A stretch of DNA of 55,054 bases from Lamprocystis purpurea DSM 4197 (lineage in GTDB: Bacteria > Pseudomonadota > Gammaproteobacteria > Chromatiales > Chromatiaceae), in assembly GCF_000379525.1 (NCBI RefSeq), contig NZ_KB902419.1:42224-97277 (forward strand). Direction: 5' to 3'. Position 1 is the stretch's first letter; the number at the start of each line of letters is the position of its first letter. Below are positions 24,418 through 33,318 of the stretch, piece by piece. A program made the position numbers and the translations under genes. The notes beneath the pieces were generated by a model. It worked only from the letters and a program-made list of their open reading frames with translations, ran no database searches and was not told the origin of the DNA.

Positions 24418-26144
24418 GCGAACGTATCGTCGTCGACCCGATCACCCGCATCGAGGGCCATCTGCGCATCGAGGCACAGATGGAAGGCGGGGTGATCCAG
24501 CAGGCGTATTCCTCGGGCACCATGGTGCGCGGCATCGAAACCATCGTGCGCGGCCGCGATCCGCGCGATGCCTGGGCCTTCGTGCAGCGCATTTGCGGCG
24601 TCTGCACCCTGGTCCACGGCCTGGCCGGAGTGCGGGCGGCGGAGGACGCGCTCAATTACGAGATTCCGCCCAATGCGCAGCTCATCCGTAATCTGATGAT
24701 CGGGGCTCAGTATGTCCACGACCATGTCATGCACTTCTACCACCTGCATGCACTGGACTGGGTGGACCTGGTCTCCTCGTTGAGCGCGGACCCCAAGGCG
24801 ACCTCGGAACTCGCCCAGTCGATCAGCAGCTATCCCAGATCCTCTCCGGGCTATTTCGCGGATGTGCAGAAGCGGCTCAAGGGGTTTGTCGAGGCGGGTC
24901 AGCTCGGCATTTTTGCCAACGGCTACTGGGGCCATCCGGCCTACAAGCTGCCGCCCGAAGCGAATCTGATGGCTGTTGCCCATTATCTGGACGCCCTGGC
25001 CTGGCAGCGTGATGTGGTCACCCTCCACGCCATTTTCGGCGGTAAGAACCCGCATCCGAACATGGTCGTCGGCGGCATGCCCTGCGCCATCAGCCTGGAG
25101 TCCGGCGCCCAGGCCGGTACCGCCCTGGACGTGATCGGACTGGAAATCGTCCGTAACGTCATCACCAAGATGCGTGATTTCGTGGACCAGGTCTATGTGC
25201 CGGATACCCTGGCTATCGCCGGCTACTACAAGGACTGGTTCAAAATCGGTGAAGGCGTCGGCAATTTCATGTGCTACGGCGATTTCCCGGCCAAGGGGTT
25301 CGGCGATCCAGCCACCTATCTGGTGCCGGGCGGGGTGATCCTGAACCGCGACCTCTCGCACATCGAGCCCGTAGACTTGCATAACGAGGACGAGATCCAG
25401 GAGTTCGTCTCCCGCGCCTGGTACGACTATAAGGATGGCAAAGATGTCGGCCTGCATCCCTACAAGGGCGAGACAAGTTTCGCCTTCACGGGGCCGGAGC
25501 CGCCATACGATCTTCTCAACGTGGACCAGGAATACTCCTGGCTCAAATCGCCGCGCTGGCGCGGCAAGCCGGTTGAGGTCGGTCCGTTGGCGCGGGTGCT
25601 GATGCTCTATACCACCGGGCATGAACAGACCAAGGCGCTGGTGGATTCGACACTGCAGACGCTCGACCTGCCGATCGATGCCCTGTACTCCACCATGGGG
25701 CGCACTGCCGCCCGCACCCTGGAGACCAAGGTCATGGTCGACGCCATGGATGGCTGGTACGCGCAACTGCTAGCCAACATCCGGGGCGGCGATACCCGAA
25801 CCTTCAACGATGCCCTCTGGGATCCCAAGACCTGGCCCCGGAAGGCGCAGGGTGTGGGACACATGGAAGCGCCGCGGGGTGCGCTCGCCCATTGGATGGT
25901 GATCGAGGACGGCAAGATCGCCAACTATCAGGCGGTGGTACCCAGCACCTGGAACGCCGGTCCCCGCGACGCGCAGAACCAGCGCGGACCTTACGAGGCG
26001 GCCTTGGAAGGCCAGACCCTGCACGATCCCGAGCAACCCATCGAGATCCTGCGTACCATCCACAGCTTCGACCCTTGCATCGCCTGCGCGGTGCATCTGA
26101 CCGATCCGCAAGGAGAGGAGATCTTGCGCGTCAAGGTGCAGTAG
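24414..26144 (+). CDS. hynL: [NiFe] hydrogenase large subunit HynL
   Basis: This 576-aa catalytic subunit holds the Ni-Fe(CN)2CO site and interconverts H2 with protons and electrons. The Ni/Fe ligands are present in RICGVCTLVHG near residue 61 and DPCIACAVH near the C-terminus. The 15 residues after that His (LTDPQGEEILRVKVQ) are the peptide normally removed by a HynD-type protease after metal insertion. The protease and hyp genes are not in the window. Lying inside a photosynthesis cluster, it fits H2 use as an electron donor or H2 release in the dark. Confidence 0.96.
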   Translation: MSERIVVDPITRIEGHLRIEAQMEGGVIQQAYSSGTMVRGIETIVRGRDPRDAWAFVQRICGVCTLVHGLAGVRAAEDALNYEIPPNAQLIRNLMIGAQYVHDHVMHFYHLHALDWVDLVSSLSADPKATSELAQSISSYPRSSPGYFADVQKRLKGFVEAGQLGIFANGYWGHPAYKLPPEANLMAVAHYLDALAWQRDVVTLHAIFGGKNPHPNMVVGGMPCAISLESGAQAGTALDVIGLEIVRNVITKMRDFVDQVYVPDTLAIAGYYKDWFKIGEGVGNFMCYGDFPAKGFGDPATYLVPGGVILNRDLSHIEPVDLHNEDEIQEFVSRAWYDYKDGKDVGLHPYKGETSFAFTGPEPPYDLLNVDQEYSWLKSPRWRGKPVEVGPLARVLMLYTTGHEQTKALVDSTLQTLDLPIDALYSTMGRTAARTLETKVMVDAMDGWYAQLLANIRGGDTRTFNDALWDPKTWPRKAQGVGHMEAPRGALAHWMVIEDGKIANYQAVVPSTWNAGPRDAQNQRGPYEAALEGQTLHDPEQPIEILRTIHSFDPCIACAVHLTDPQGEEILRVKVQ

Positions 26145-26508
26145 TCCCTGCGGCTGCGGGCGAGTGGTCGGGCCGCAGCGCGGTCACTGCACCGACCACC
26201 GTCCGAAGACCAGCCTCCGACCTTCCTGCACACGCGCAACCGCAACGGGATACCAGGTAATCAGGTGCTGACCGACAGCCTGTTCACCTGATGTCATATC
26301 TTGCTTACGCAGACCGTCGTCCGATGGCCGGAGCGTCACAGGCGCTGATGTCGCTCTGATCCGTGCTATTTTCCTTTCCGATTCTGACTATTGCGTCGGG
26401 CGCACCGCAGTGAGACCAACGACCTATTCCGCTTAAAAAACCTGCGACACGACGTCCTCAACTGCTATACTGTCAAGCATTGTTGACACCACTAAGAGTC
26501 CGCCTAAG
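26145..26508. other. Intergenic region between hynL and crtI
   Basis: This 364-bp stretch holds no convincing gene. Its last 70 bp contain the crtI promoter and operators, listed separately. I saw no clear terminator hairpin with a T tract after hynL. Confidence 0.5.
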
Positions 26509-26514
26509 TTGACA
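26444..26514 (+). promoter_or_regulatory. crtI promoter with paired PpsR/CrtJ-type sites
   Basis: A -10 box TATACT (26466-26471) pairs with GCGACA (26444-26449) at 16 bp. A perfect TGT-N12-ACA site (26471-26488) starts on the last base of the -10 box. A second site, AGT-N12-ACA (26497-26514), follows 8 bp later and covers the crtI start codon. The pair spacing equals that described for R. capsulatus bchC, so PpsR-like repression of crtIB is likely. Confidence 0.7.
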
Positions 26515-28038
26515 GTCTCACCTCCCCCTGCCGCACCGGGTGCCGGCCACGGGCGCAAGCCCCATGCGGTGATCATCGGCAGCGGTTTCGGCGGGCTGGC
26601 CGCGGCCGTTCGATTAGGAGCGCGCGGCTATCGGGTCACCGTCCTGGAGCGCCTGGACGCACCGGGCGGTCGCGCTTATGTCCACCGGCAGGACGGCTTC
26701 ACCTTCGATGCGGGCCCGACCATCATCACCGCACCCTTCCTGCTCGACGAGCTCTGGGGTCTCTGCGGTAAACGCTTCGCCGACGATGTCGAGCTGCGGC
26801 TGATGGAACCCTTCTACCGTATCCGTTTCGACAACGGCGAGCACTTCGACTACAGCGGCGATCCCGAGCGAATCCGCGCTGAGATCGCCCGTTTCGCCCC
26901 TGAGGATCTCGCCGGATACGAAGGCTTCCTGAAGAAGAGTGAGGCTATTTTCCGGGTTGGCTTCGAACAACTCGCCCACGTCCCCTTCAGTTCTTTCATG
27001 GACATGGTGCGGATCATTCCGCCCATGATGAAACTCCAGAGCTACCGCAGCGTCTACAGCCTGGTGTCCTCCTACATCAAGGACCCACGGATGCGCACCA
27101 TCCTGTCCTTCCACCCCCTGCTGATCGGCGGCAACCCGTTCACCGTGACCTCGATTTATGCCCTGATCTCCTTCCTGGAGCGGCAGTGGGGCGTTCATTG
27201 GGCGATGGGAGGAACCGGCCGTCTGGTGAGCGGGCTGGTGGGCCTGATCGAGGGTCAGGGTAATCGGGTGCGCTGCGGCGCCGAAGTGGCGGAGATTCTG
27301 GTCGACCAGGGGACAGCCCGCGGGGTCCGCCTGACGGATGGCGAGAAGATCCAGGCCGACATTGTCGTTTCCAACGCCGATGCGGCCTGGACCTATGCGA
27401 ACTTACTGCCGGGGATCAAACGCCGTCGCTGGCCCGACTGGCGGCTCAAGCGTACGCAGTACTCCAATGGGCTCTTCGTCTGGTATTTCGGTACCCGCCG
27501 TCAATACCCGGACGTTCTCCACCACACCATCCTGATGGGCCCGCGCTACAAGGAACTGGTGCAGGACATTTTCAAGCGCAAGGTACTGGCGAAAGACTTC
27601 AGCCTCTATCTGCACCGGCCAACCGCGACTGATCCGGCGCTGGCCCCGGCGGGCTGCGACACCTTCTATGCGCTGGCCCCGGTCCCGCACCTGGATAGCG
27701 GAACGGACTGGACGACCCAGGCCGAACCCTACCGGCAGGCGGTCTGCGCCTATCTGGAACAGAGCCTGCTGCCGGGTCTGTCGGAGCATCTGGCGACCTC
27801 CCTGGTGACCACTCCGCTCGATTTTCAGCACCGGCTCCTGGCTTACAAGGGCGCCGGTTTCAGCCTCGAACCAGTGCTCTGGCAGAGCGCCTGGTTCCGC
27901 CCGCACAATGCCAGCGAGGAGGTCCGCCACCTCTACCTGGTTGGGGCGGGAACCCATCCCGGCGCCGGTGTACCCGGCGTCATATCTTCCGCCCGTGTAC
28001 TCGATACGGTGGTGCCCGATGCGACAACCTTCGCTTAA
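26509..28038 (+). CDS. crtI: Phytoene desaturase CrtI
   Basis: This 509-aa FAD-dependent desaturase converts phytoene to neurosporene or lycopene. The N-terminal dinucleotide-binding motif VIIGSGFGGLAAAVRLGARG is followed by GGRAYVHRQDGFTFDAGPT. The C-terminal FAD signature LYLVGAGTHPGAGVPGVISS is complete. The start is probably the TTG at 26509, which lies inside the second PpsR-like site; the next candidates would cut close to the FAD motif. The stop overlaps crtB by 20 bp, so crtI and crtB form an operon. Confidence 0.95.
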   Translation: MTVSPPPAAPGAGHGRKPHAVIIGSGFGGLAAAVRLGARGYRVTVLERLDAPGGRAYVHRQDGFTFDAGPTIITAPFLLDELWGLCGKRFADDVELRLMEPFYRIRFDNGEHFDYSGDPERIRAEIARFAPEDLAGYEGFLKKSEAIFRVGFEQLAHVPFSSFMDMVRIIPPMMKLQSYRSVYSLVSSYIKDPRMRTILSFHPLLIGGNPFTVTSIYALISFLERQWGVHWAMGGTGRLVSGLVGLIEGQGNRVRCGAEVAEILVDQGTARGVRLTDGEKIQADIVVSNADAAWTYANLLPGIKRRRWPDWRLKRTQYSNGLFVWYFGTRRQYPDVLHHTILMGPRYKELVQDIFKRKVLAKDFSLYLHRPTATDPALAPAGCDTFYALAPVPHLDSGTDWTTQAEPYRQAVCAYLEQSLLPGLSEHLATSLVTTPLDFQHRLLAYKGAGFSLEPVLWQSAWFRPHNASEEVRHLYLVGAGTHPGAGVPGVISSARVLDTVVPDATTFA

Positions 28039-29152
28039 TCTGCGATTCTCGACCCAAGACGACCTGGTCACATGCCGTGATCTGCTCTGCGGGGGCTCAC
28101 GCTCCTTCTACGCCGCGTCACTGTTGCTGCCGCGGAGCGTCTATGAACCGGCGACGGCGCTCTACGCCTTCTGCCGCATCGCCGACGATGAAATTGACTT
28201 GGCCGACCGCCCGCATGACGCGGTGATTGCGCTCAAGCAACGGCTCGACGCCGTCTATGCCGGCCGCCCCATGCAGATTTCCGCCGACCGCGCCTTGGCC
28301 GATGTCGTTGTGCAGTTCGCCATACCCCGTACTCTATTGGATGCTTTAATCGAAGGCTTTGCGTGGGACGCGGAGGGCCGCCGCTACGAGGATATCTCGT
28401 CGGTCTACGCCTATTCCGCGCGAGTCGCCGCCACGGTCGGGGCCATGATGACCCTGCTGATGGGCGTGCGCGATCCGAACCTGCTCGCCCGAGCCTGTGA
28501 CCTCGGCGTCGCCATGCAACTGTCCAATATCGCCCGCGACGTGGGTGAGGATGCGGCCAACGGCAGGCTCTATCTGCCGCGCGAATGGCTGCGCGAGGAA
28601 GGCCTGGACCCGGATGCCTGGTTGGCAGCACCCGGCTGGAGCCCCGCCTTGGGACGAGTCGTCGCCCGGCTTCTAGCGGCAGCGGAAACACTCTACGCAC
28701 GCGCCGATCAAGGCATTTCGGGCCTGCCCTTGCTTTGCCGCGCCGGCATCGGGGCCGCGCGTCACCTCTACGCGGAGATTGGTCACGAGGTCGAGCGGCG
28801 CGGGTGGGACTCGGTTTGCCAGCGCGCCGTCGTCTCACCCGGCCGCAAGGCCCGGCTGCTCCCGCGCGTCCTGGCCGCCGCCCTGCCCCGTGCGGTGGTC
28901 TCGTTACCGCCACTTGCCGAGACCCAGTTCCTCGTCGAGGCCGTTAAGGCTCAGCCGCTGCCGCAGGCCATCAACGGGACGATGACGCACACCCAGCCCG
29001 CCAAGATCGAAAATCGCGTCGTCTGGGTACTGGATCTGTTCGAGCGGATGGAAAAGCGTGATCGTTTACGCAGCATGGAGCGAGCTGCGGGCTACATGAA
29101 TCGGGTACCACCATTGACTGAGATACCCCGCGGTGCCGTGTCCATCAACTGA
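28019..29152 (+). CDS. crtB: Phytoene synthase CrtB
   Basis: CrtB condenses two geranylgeranyl diphosphates to phytoene. This 377-aa protein has both Asp-rich prenyl-binding motifs (IADDEIDLADRP near residue 51 and NIARDVGEDAANGRLYLP) and the typical SRSFYAASLLLP start. The ATG at 28019 overlaps the end of crtI by 20 bp, implying coupled translation. The C-terminal about 70 residues reach a bit beyond shorter CrtB proteins but look similar to those of other purple sulfur bacteria. Confidence 0.95.
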   Translation: MRQPSLNLRFSTQDDLVTCRDLLCGGSRSFYAASLLLPRSVYEPATALYAFCRIADDEIDLADRPHDAVIALKQRLDAVYAGRPMQISADRALADVVVQFAIPRTLLDALIEGFAWDAEGRRYEDISSVYAYSARVAATVGAMMTLLMGVRDPNLLARACDLGVAMQLSNIARDVGEDAANGRLYLPREWLREEGLDPDAWLAAPGWSPALGRVVARLLAAAETLYARADQGISGLPLLCRAGIGAARHLYAEIGHEVERRGWDSVCQRAVVSPGRKARLLPRVLAAALPRAVVSLPPLAETQFLVEAVKAQPLPQAINGTMTHTQPAKIENRVVWVLDLFERMEKRDRLRSMERAAGYMNRVPPLTEIPRGAVSIN

Positions 29153-29182
29153 CAAGATTCAGTCTTGAAAGGGGGTGATTGA

Positions 29183-29350
29183 ATGGAGGAGCGCAATCTG
29201 TCCGGATTGATCGAACTGCTGTTCGTTGTCGGGCTGGTTGGCTGGTTCAGTTACTCCCAACTCAGAAGCGTCCGCAAAGACAAGCGGCTCACGGACGGCG
29301 AGGACCGCGCGGCCGAGTCGAAAGAGAGGCCGCCGCGGGACGCCGGCTGA
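29183..29350 (+). CDS. Small membrane protein downstream of crtB (55 aa)
   Basis: This 55-aa protein has a short acidic start (MEERNLSGLIE), one hydrophobic helix (LLFVVGLVGWFSYSQL) and a highly charged cytoplasmic tail. A strong ribosome site (AAGGGGGTGAT) lies just before the ATG, 30 bp after crtB, so it is probably the last gene of crtI-crtB. No family is recognised. The layout resembles short assembly or cofactor-handling peptides such as CcoQ/CcmD but lacks a diagnostic motif. Confidence 0.65.
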   Translation: MEERNLSGLIELLFVVGLVGWFSYSQLRSVRKDKRLTDGEDRAAESKERPPRDAG

Positions 29351-29477
29351 GTCATCCTGCGGGGCACAGCGAACGGGGCATGGCCCTTCGGAACGGCTGG
29401 CCCTGATCCGGACATCATCGGTGAGCGGTACCGTGCAATTCTTTGTGATTGAGCGATTCAGAAGCGATAGGTCCGCG

Positions 29478-29804
29478 CTAAGCGAGATGCCCAGCGGCGG
29501 CGACCGGAGTTAGCCAGTAATTGAGACCGCTCCCGCGGAAGGATTCTCCGACTTCAGCAAGCACCGCTTCGGCGACGACGGTCGGCAGGTAGGTGAAGAA
29601 GATGACCCGGCGACTGCGTCCTGCTACCTGCTCGGCCAAGGTCATGGAATGTTCCGACGACCCGTGGCCCGCGACCAGCGCACTGGTGAAACCGGGCACG
29701 TCATCCCGCTCCAGGAGCCACTCGGCGACCGCATCGGCAACCTCTGGCGGCACGATCAAATTGAGTAGCAGCGTCCCACCGGACGCGCTGGCATCCCAGT
29801 TCAT
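29478..29804 (-). CDS. DUF3240 family protein of a metal-efflux operon
   Basis: This 108-aa protein is of the DUF3240 type, often found at the end of CzcCBA-like operons. The N-terminal LLLNLIVPPEVADAVAEWLL and later SMTLAEQVAGRSRRVIF are family-like. It resembles PII-like small regulators in fold expectation, but its function is unknown. Its start overlaps the stop of the preceding periplasmic protein gene by 4 bp, so it is part of the efflux operon. Confidence 0.75.
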   Translation of the reverse strand: MNWDASASGGTLLLNLIVPPEVADAVAEWLLERDDVPGFTSALVAGHGSSEHSMTLAEQVAGRSRRVIFFTYLPTVVAEAVLAEVGESFRGSGLNYWLTPVAAAGHLA

Positions 29805-30202
29805 GGTGGGTCTCCTGCATCCCCGGTGCGCCCGCTAGCGTCGTAACGCACCCTGATGATTTGCGCACCCACAGGCAGCGGGTCGATGCGCGTTGCGAAA
29901 TCTGCCCGTTGCGGGCTCTTCGCGCTGGGTTGGAAGTTGGTGAGAGGGACCTCAATGGCGGTGAGGATCTGGCCGTCGATGGTCAGGACTTGGACGTGCG
30001 CATGCCCGAGGATCCGGCCGCGGCCCTGTACCGGCTTCACCATCTCACCAGAGATCAGGACGCTGTTCCCAAGTCGTTCGTAGCGCACGTTGCTGGGGAT
30101 CAGACGCTGCGTCTGGTCCAGCTCAAGAACCAGGTCGGAGGCACCCCCGGCGAGGGCCGGCATCAGCCCAAGCAACAGGACAAGAAAGGGTTTCGCATGC
30201 AT
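29801..30202 (-). CDS. Small exported protein in the metal-efflux operon
   Basis: This 133-aa protein starts at ATG 30202 with a signal peptide (MHAKPFLVLLLGLMPALAGG) and a mature beta-rich domain containing YERLGNSVLISGEMVKPVQG and HAHVQVLTIDGQ. I do not recognise the family. It sits 8 bp after the CzcA-like gene and overlaps the DUF3240 gene, so it likely works in the periplasm with the pump. His residues in GHAHVQV could bind metal, but this is speculation. Confidence 0.65.
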   Translation of the reverse strand: MHAKPFLVLLLGLMPALAGGASDLVLELDQTQRLIPSNVRYERLGNSVLISGEMVKPVQGRGRILGHAHVQVLTIDGQILTAIEVPLTNFQPSAKSPQRADFATRIDPLPVGAQIIRVRYDASGRTGDAGDPP

Positions 30203-30209
30203 GGAAAAA

Positions 30210-33200
30210 TCACCGACGGTCGGTTCTGGCCGGCCTGCGCCTGCCAAAACGTTGATACAGAATGGGCAGCAGGATCAGCGTTAGTGAGGTCGATGAAACC
30301 AGGCCGCCGATGACCACGATGGCCAGGGGGCGCTGGATCTCCGACCCCGGACCGGTCGCGAACAGCAAGGGGAGCAGCCCGAAGGCGGCGATATTCGCGG
30401 TCATCAACACCGGGCGCAGACGCCGTCTTGCACCTTCGGTCACTACCTCCATCAGGGGCCGCCCCAGGGACTGGAGCTGATTGAAGTAAGTCACCATCAC
30501 GACCCCGTTGAGCACTGCAATACCCAAGAGCGCGATGAAGCCCACCGAGGCCGGTACGGACAGGTACTCCCCGGTGAGCGCCAGCGCGACGACACCGCCG
30601 ATGAGCGCAAAGGGCACGTTCGAGAGTACCAGCAGGGCCTGTTTGACGGAGCGAAAGGTGGAGAAGAGCACCAGGAAGATCAGGACTAGGGCCACGGGGA
30701 CCACCAGTGCAAGGCGCTTGGCGGCTCGCTGCTGGTTCTCGAACTGGCCACCCCATTGGAGCCAATAGCCGGCAGGCAGTATGACTTTAGCGGTAACCGC
30801 GGCTTTCGCCTCCTCTACAAATCCCACCAGGTCGCGCCCGTCCACGTTGGCGATGACCACCGCCATCCGGTTGCCGCGCTCCCGTGACAGGGCCACCGGA
30901 CCTTCGATGCGCTGGATGTTCACCAGATTGGCCAGCGGCACCGCGCCCCCCTCCGGCAAGGCCAGCTGCAGGCCACTGAAGCGCGCCGGGGACGTGCGCA
31001 TGGCGTCCGGCCCGCGGATCACAAGCGGGCTACGCTTGCCCTCCCGGTAGACGGTCCCTATCGGTAATCCCTCGATCTGGCCACGCAGAAAGCCGGCCAG
31101 GGCGTCCCCGTCGATCCCCAGGCGACCGGCCTCCAATCGGTCTACCACCAGATTCAGGTACTGAGCGCCCGCATTGCGGGGGGTATAGACGTCCTGGGCA
31201 CCCTTGATTCCGGTGAGCACCCCGACGATCGCCTCGGCGGCCTGGTCCAGTTGGCCCTGATCAGCGCCGAAGATCTTGATCGCCAGGTCCCCGCGCACGC
31301 CGGTCAGCATCTCCGAGACGCGCATCTCGATGGGCTGGGTGAAGGCGAAGTCCACCCCCGGAAAGCCCTCGATCACGGCGCGGATGCGTTCGGTGAGGGC
31401 GTCCTTGGTGGGGACGGACCACTCGGTCATGGGCTTGAGGACCAGGAAACTGTCGGTCTGGTTGAGCCCCATAGGGTCAAGTCCCAACTCGTCCGAGCCC
31501 ACCCGGGCGACGATGGCCTTGACCTCCGGGACCTCCCGCAGGATGGCCTGCTGGACCCGCTGATCGATCGCGATAGACTCCGCTAGGTTGATGGACGGCA
31601 GCTTTTCCAACTGGACGATCAGGTCACCCTCATCCAGGGTCGGCATGAAGGTCTTGCCGATACGGGTGTACAGTGCCCCGGCTCCGACCAACAGGGCCAT
31701 GGCTACCACGATGACCGGCCAGGGGTTGCGCAGGCTCCAGCCCAGGAGCGGCATATAGAGCCGGGCCGCCCAGCGCACCAGCCAGGGCTCCCCGTGAGAA
31801 ACTTTCCCGAGCAGGAAAGAGGCCAGCACCGGGATCACCGTGAGTGACAGGAGCAGGGAGGAGAGCAGCGCGAAAACAATCGTGAGGGCCACCGGCACGA
31901 ACAGCTTGCCCTCCAACCCCTCAAGGGTCAGCAGGGGCAGGAAGACGATGACGATGATGAGGATGCCGGAGGACACCGGTACTGCGACCTCCCGGGTGGC
32001 CCGATAGATCAGATGTAGCCGCGGAAGGCGCCCGCCACCGCCCCCGCCGTGCTCCCGGGGCGCCAACTGGGTGACCACGTTCTCCACCACCACCACCGCC
32101 GCGTCCACCAGCATACCGATGGCGATCGCCAGCCCCCCCAGAGACATGAGGTTGGCGGAGAGGCCGAATTGCTGCATCAGGATAAAGGTCGCAAGAGCCG
32201 CCAGGGGCAGAATCAGGGCCACGGTCAGGGCTGCCCGCAAGTCACCCAGGAACAGTACCAGGAGCAACAGCACGAGGATGATGGCCTCCGCCAAGGCCCG
32301 CGCAACCGTCTCCACGGCCCGGTCAACCAGGACTCCGCGGTTGTAGAAGACTTCGACGCTGACGCCCTCTGGCAAAGCCGGTTTGAGCTCCGCGAGCTTG
32401 GCCTGGACCCCTTCGACCACCGCCCGGGCATTGGCCCCGCGCAGGCCCAGGACCAGGCCTTCGACCGTCTCACCACTGCCGTTGCGGGTCACGGCCCCAT
32501 AGCGGGTGAGGGCTGACAACTGAACGGTGCCGATATCCGCCACCCGCACCGGTTGTTGGGACGTACCGCCCACGACGATGGCGGCCAGGTCATCCAGGGT
32601 GCGGATGGCTCCTTCGCTGCGCACCAGCAGGACCTCCTCCCCCTCGTCCAGCCGACCCGCCCCGTCATTGCGGTTGTTAGCGACGATGGCTTCCTGTAAG
32701 TCGGCGAGCCGAATGCCATGAGTGGCCATACGGGCGTTGTCCGGCACCACCTCGAAAGTGGTGACGTGACCACCGAGGGCATTGACGTCCGCCACCCCCG
32801 GCACCGAGCGCAGGGCCGGCCGAATGGTCCAGTCCAGCAGATCGCGGCGGGCGGCGAGCGACAGCCCCCCGCCCTCGATGCTGAACATGAACATCTCCCC
32901 CAGGGGTGTGGTCATGGGGGCGATGCCGCCCGTGATCCCGGCGGGCAGGTCCCCCCAGATGGCATTCAGACGCTCCGCCACCTGCTGGCGCGCCCAGTAG
33001 ATGTCCGTCCCCTCCGCAAAGTCCACGGTGATATCGGTGAGTGCGTACTTGGCGATGGAGCGCAGCATGGTCTGGCGGGGGATGCCGAGCATCTCCACCT
33101 CGATCAGGGCGGTGATGCGTGACTCCACCTCCTCCGGGGTCATGCCCGCCGCCTTTACAATGATCTTCACCTGGGTAGTGGAAACGTCCGGGAAGGCGTC

Positions 33201-33308
33201 GATAGGGGTGTTCCGGAAGGCGGACCAACCGGCCCCGATGAGGAGCAGTACGGCGAGCAGCATCAGGAGCCGCTGGGTGAGGGCGAACTGGATCAGACGG
33301 GCGAGCAT
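30210..33308 (-). CDS. CzcA/CusA-type heavy-metal efflux RND transporter
   Basis: This 1032-aa inner-membrane proton-driven pump is of the RND heavy-metal-efflux family. It has a first helix at residues about 12-28, a large periplasmic loop, helices 2-6 around 330-480, a second loop and helices 8-12 at the C-terminus. The helix-4 motif IGMLVDAAVVVVEN keeps the Asp and Glu needed for proton relay. The start (NTPIDAFPDVSTTQVKI) is typical. A Gly-rich insert lies at about 425-431. The metal cannot be named from sequence. It works with the adjacent membrane-fusion protein and outer-membrane channel. Confidence 0.93.
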   Translation of the reverse strand: MLARLIQFALTQRLLMLLAVLLLIGAGWSAFRNTPIDAFPDVSTTQVKIIVKAAGMTPEEVESRITALIEVEMLGIPRQTMLRSIAKYALTDITVDFAEGTDIYWARQQVAERLNAIWGDLPAGITGGIAPMTTPLGEMFMFSIEGGGLSLAARRDLLDWTIRPALRSVPGVADVNALGGHVTTFEVVPDNARMATHGIRLADLQEAIVANNRNDGAGRLDEGEEVLLVRSEGAIRTLDDLAAIVVGGTSQQPVRVADIGTVQLSALTRYGAVTRNGSGETVEGLVLGLRGANARAVVEGVQAKLAELKPALPEGVSVEVFYNRGVLVDRAVETVARALAEAIILVLLLLVLFLGDLRAALTVALILPLAALATFILMQQFGLSANLMSLGGLAIAIGMLVDAAVVVVENVVTQLAPREHGGGGGGRLPRLHLIYRATREVAVPVSSGILIIVIVFLPLLTLEGLEGKLFVPVALTIVFALLSSLLLSLTVIPVLASFLLGKVSHGEPWLVRWAARLYMPLLGWSLRNPWPVIVVAMALLVGAGALYTRIGKTFMPTLDEGDLIVQLEKLPSINLAESIAIDQRVQQAILREVPEVKAIVARVGSDELGLDPMGLNQTDSFLVLKPMTEWSVPTKDALTERIRAVIEGFPGVDFAFTQPIEMRVSEMLTGVRGDLAIKIFGADQGQLDQAAEAIVGVLTGIKGAQDVYTPRNAGAQYLNLVVDRLEAGRLGIDGDALAGFLRGQIEGLPIGTVYREGKRSPLVIRGPDAMRTSPARFSGLQLALPEGGAVPLANLVNIQRIEGPVALSRERGNRMAVVIANVDGRDLVGFVEEAKAAVTAKVILPAGYWLQWGGQFENQQRAAKRLALVVPVALVLIFLVLFSTFRSVKQALLVLSNVPFALIGGVVALALTGEYLSVPASVGFIALLGIAVLNGVVMVTYFNQLQSLGRPLMEVVTEGARRRLRPVLMTANIAAFGLLPLLFATGPGSEIQRPLAIVVIGGLVSSTSLTLILLPILYQRFGRRRPARTDRR

Positions 33309-33318
33309 AGGGTGATCG

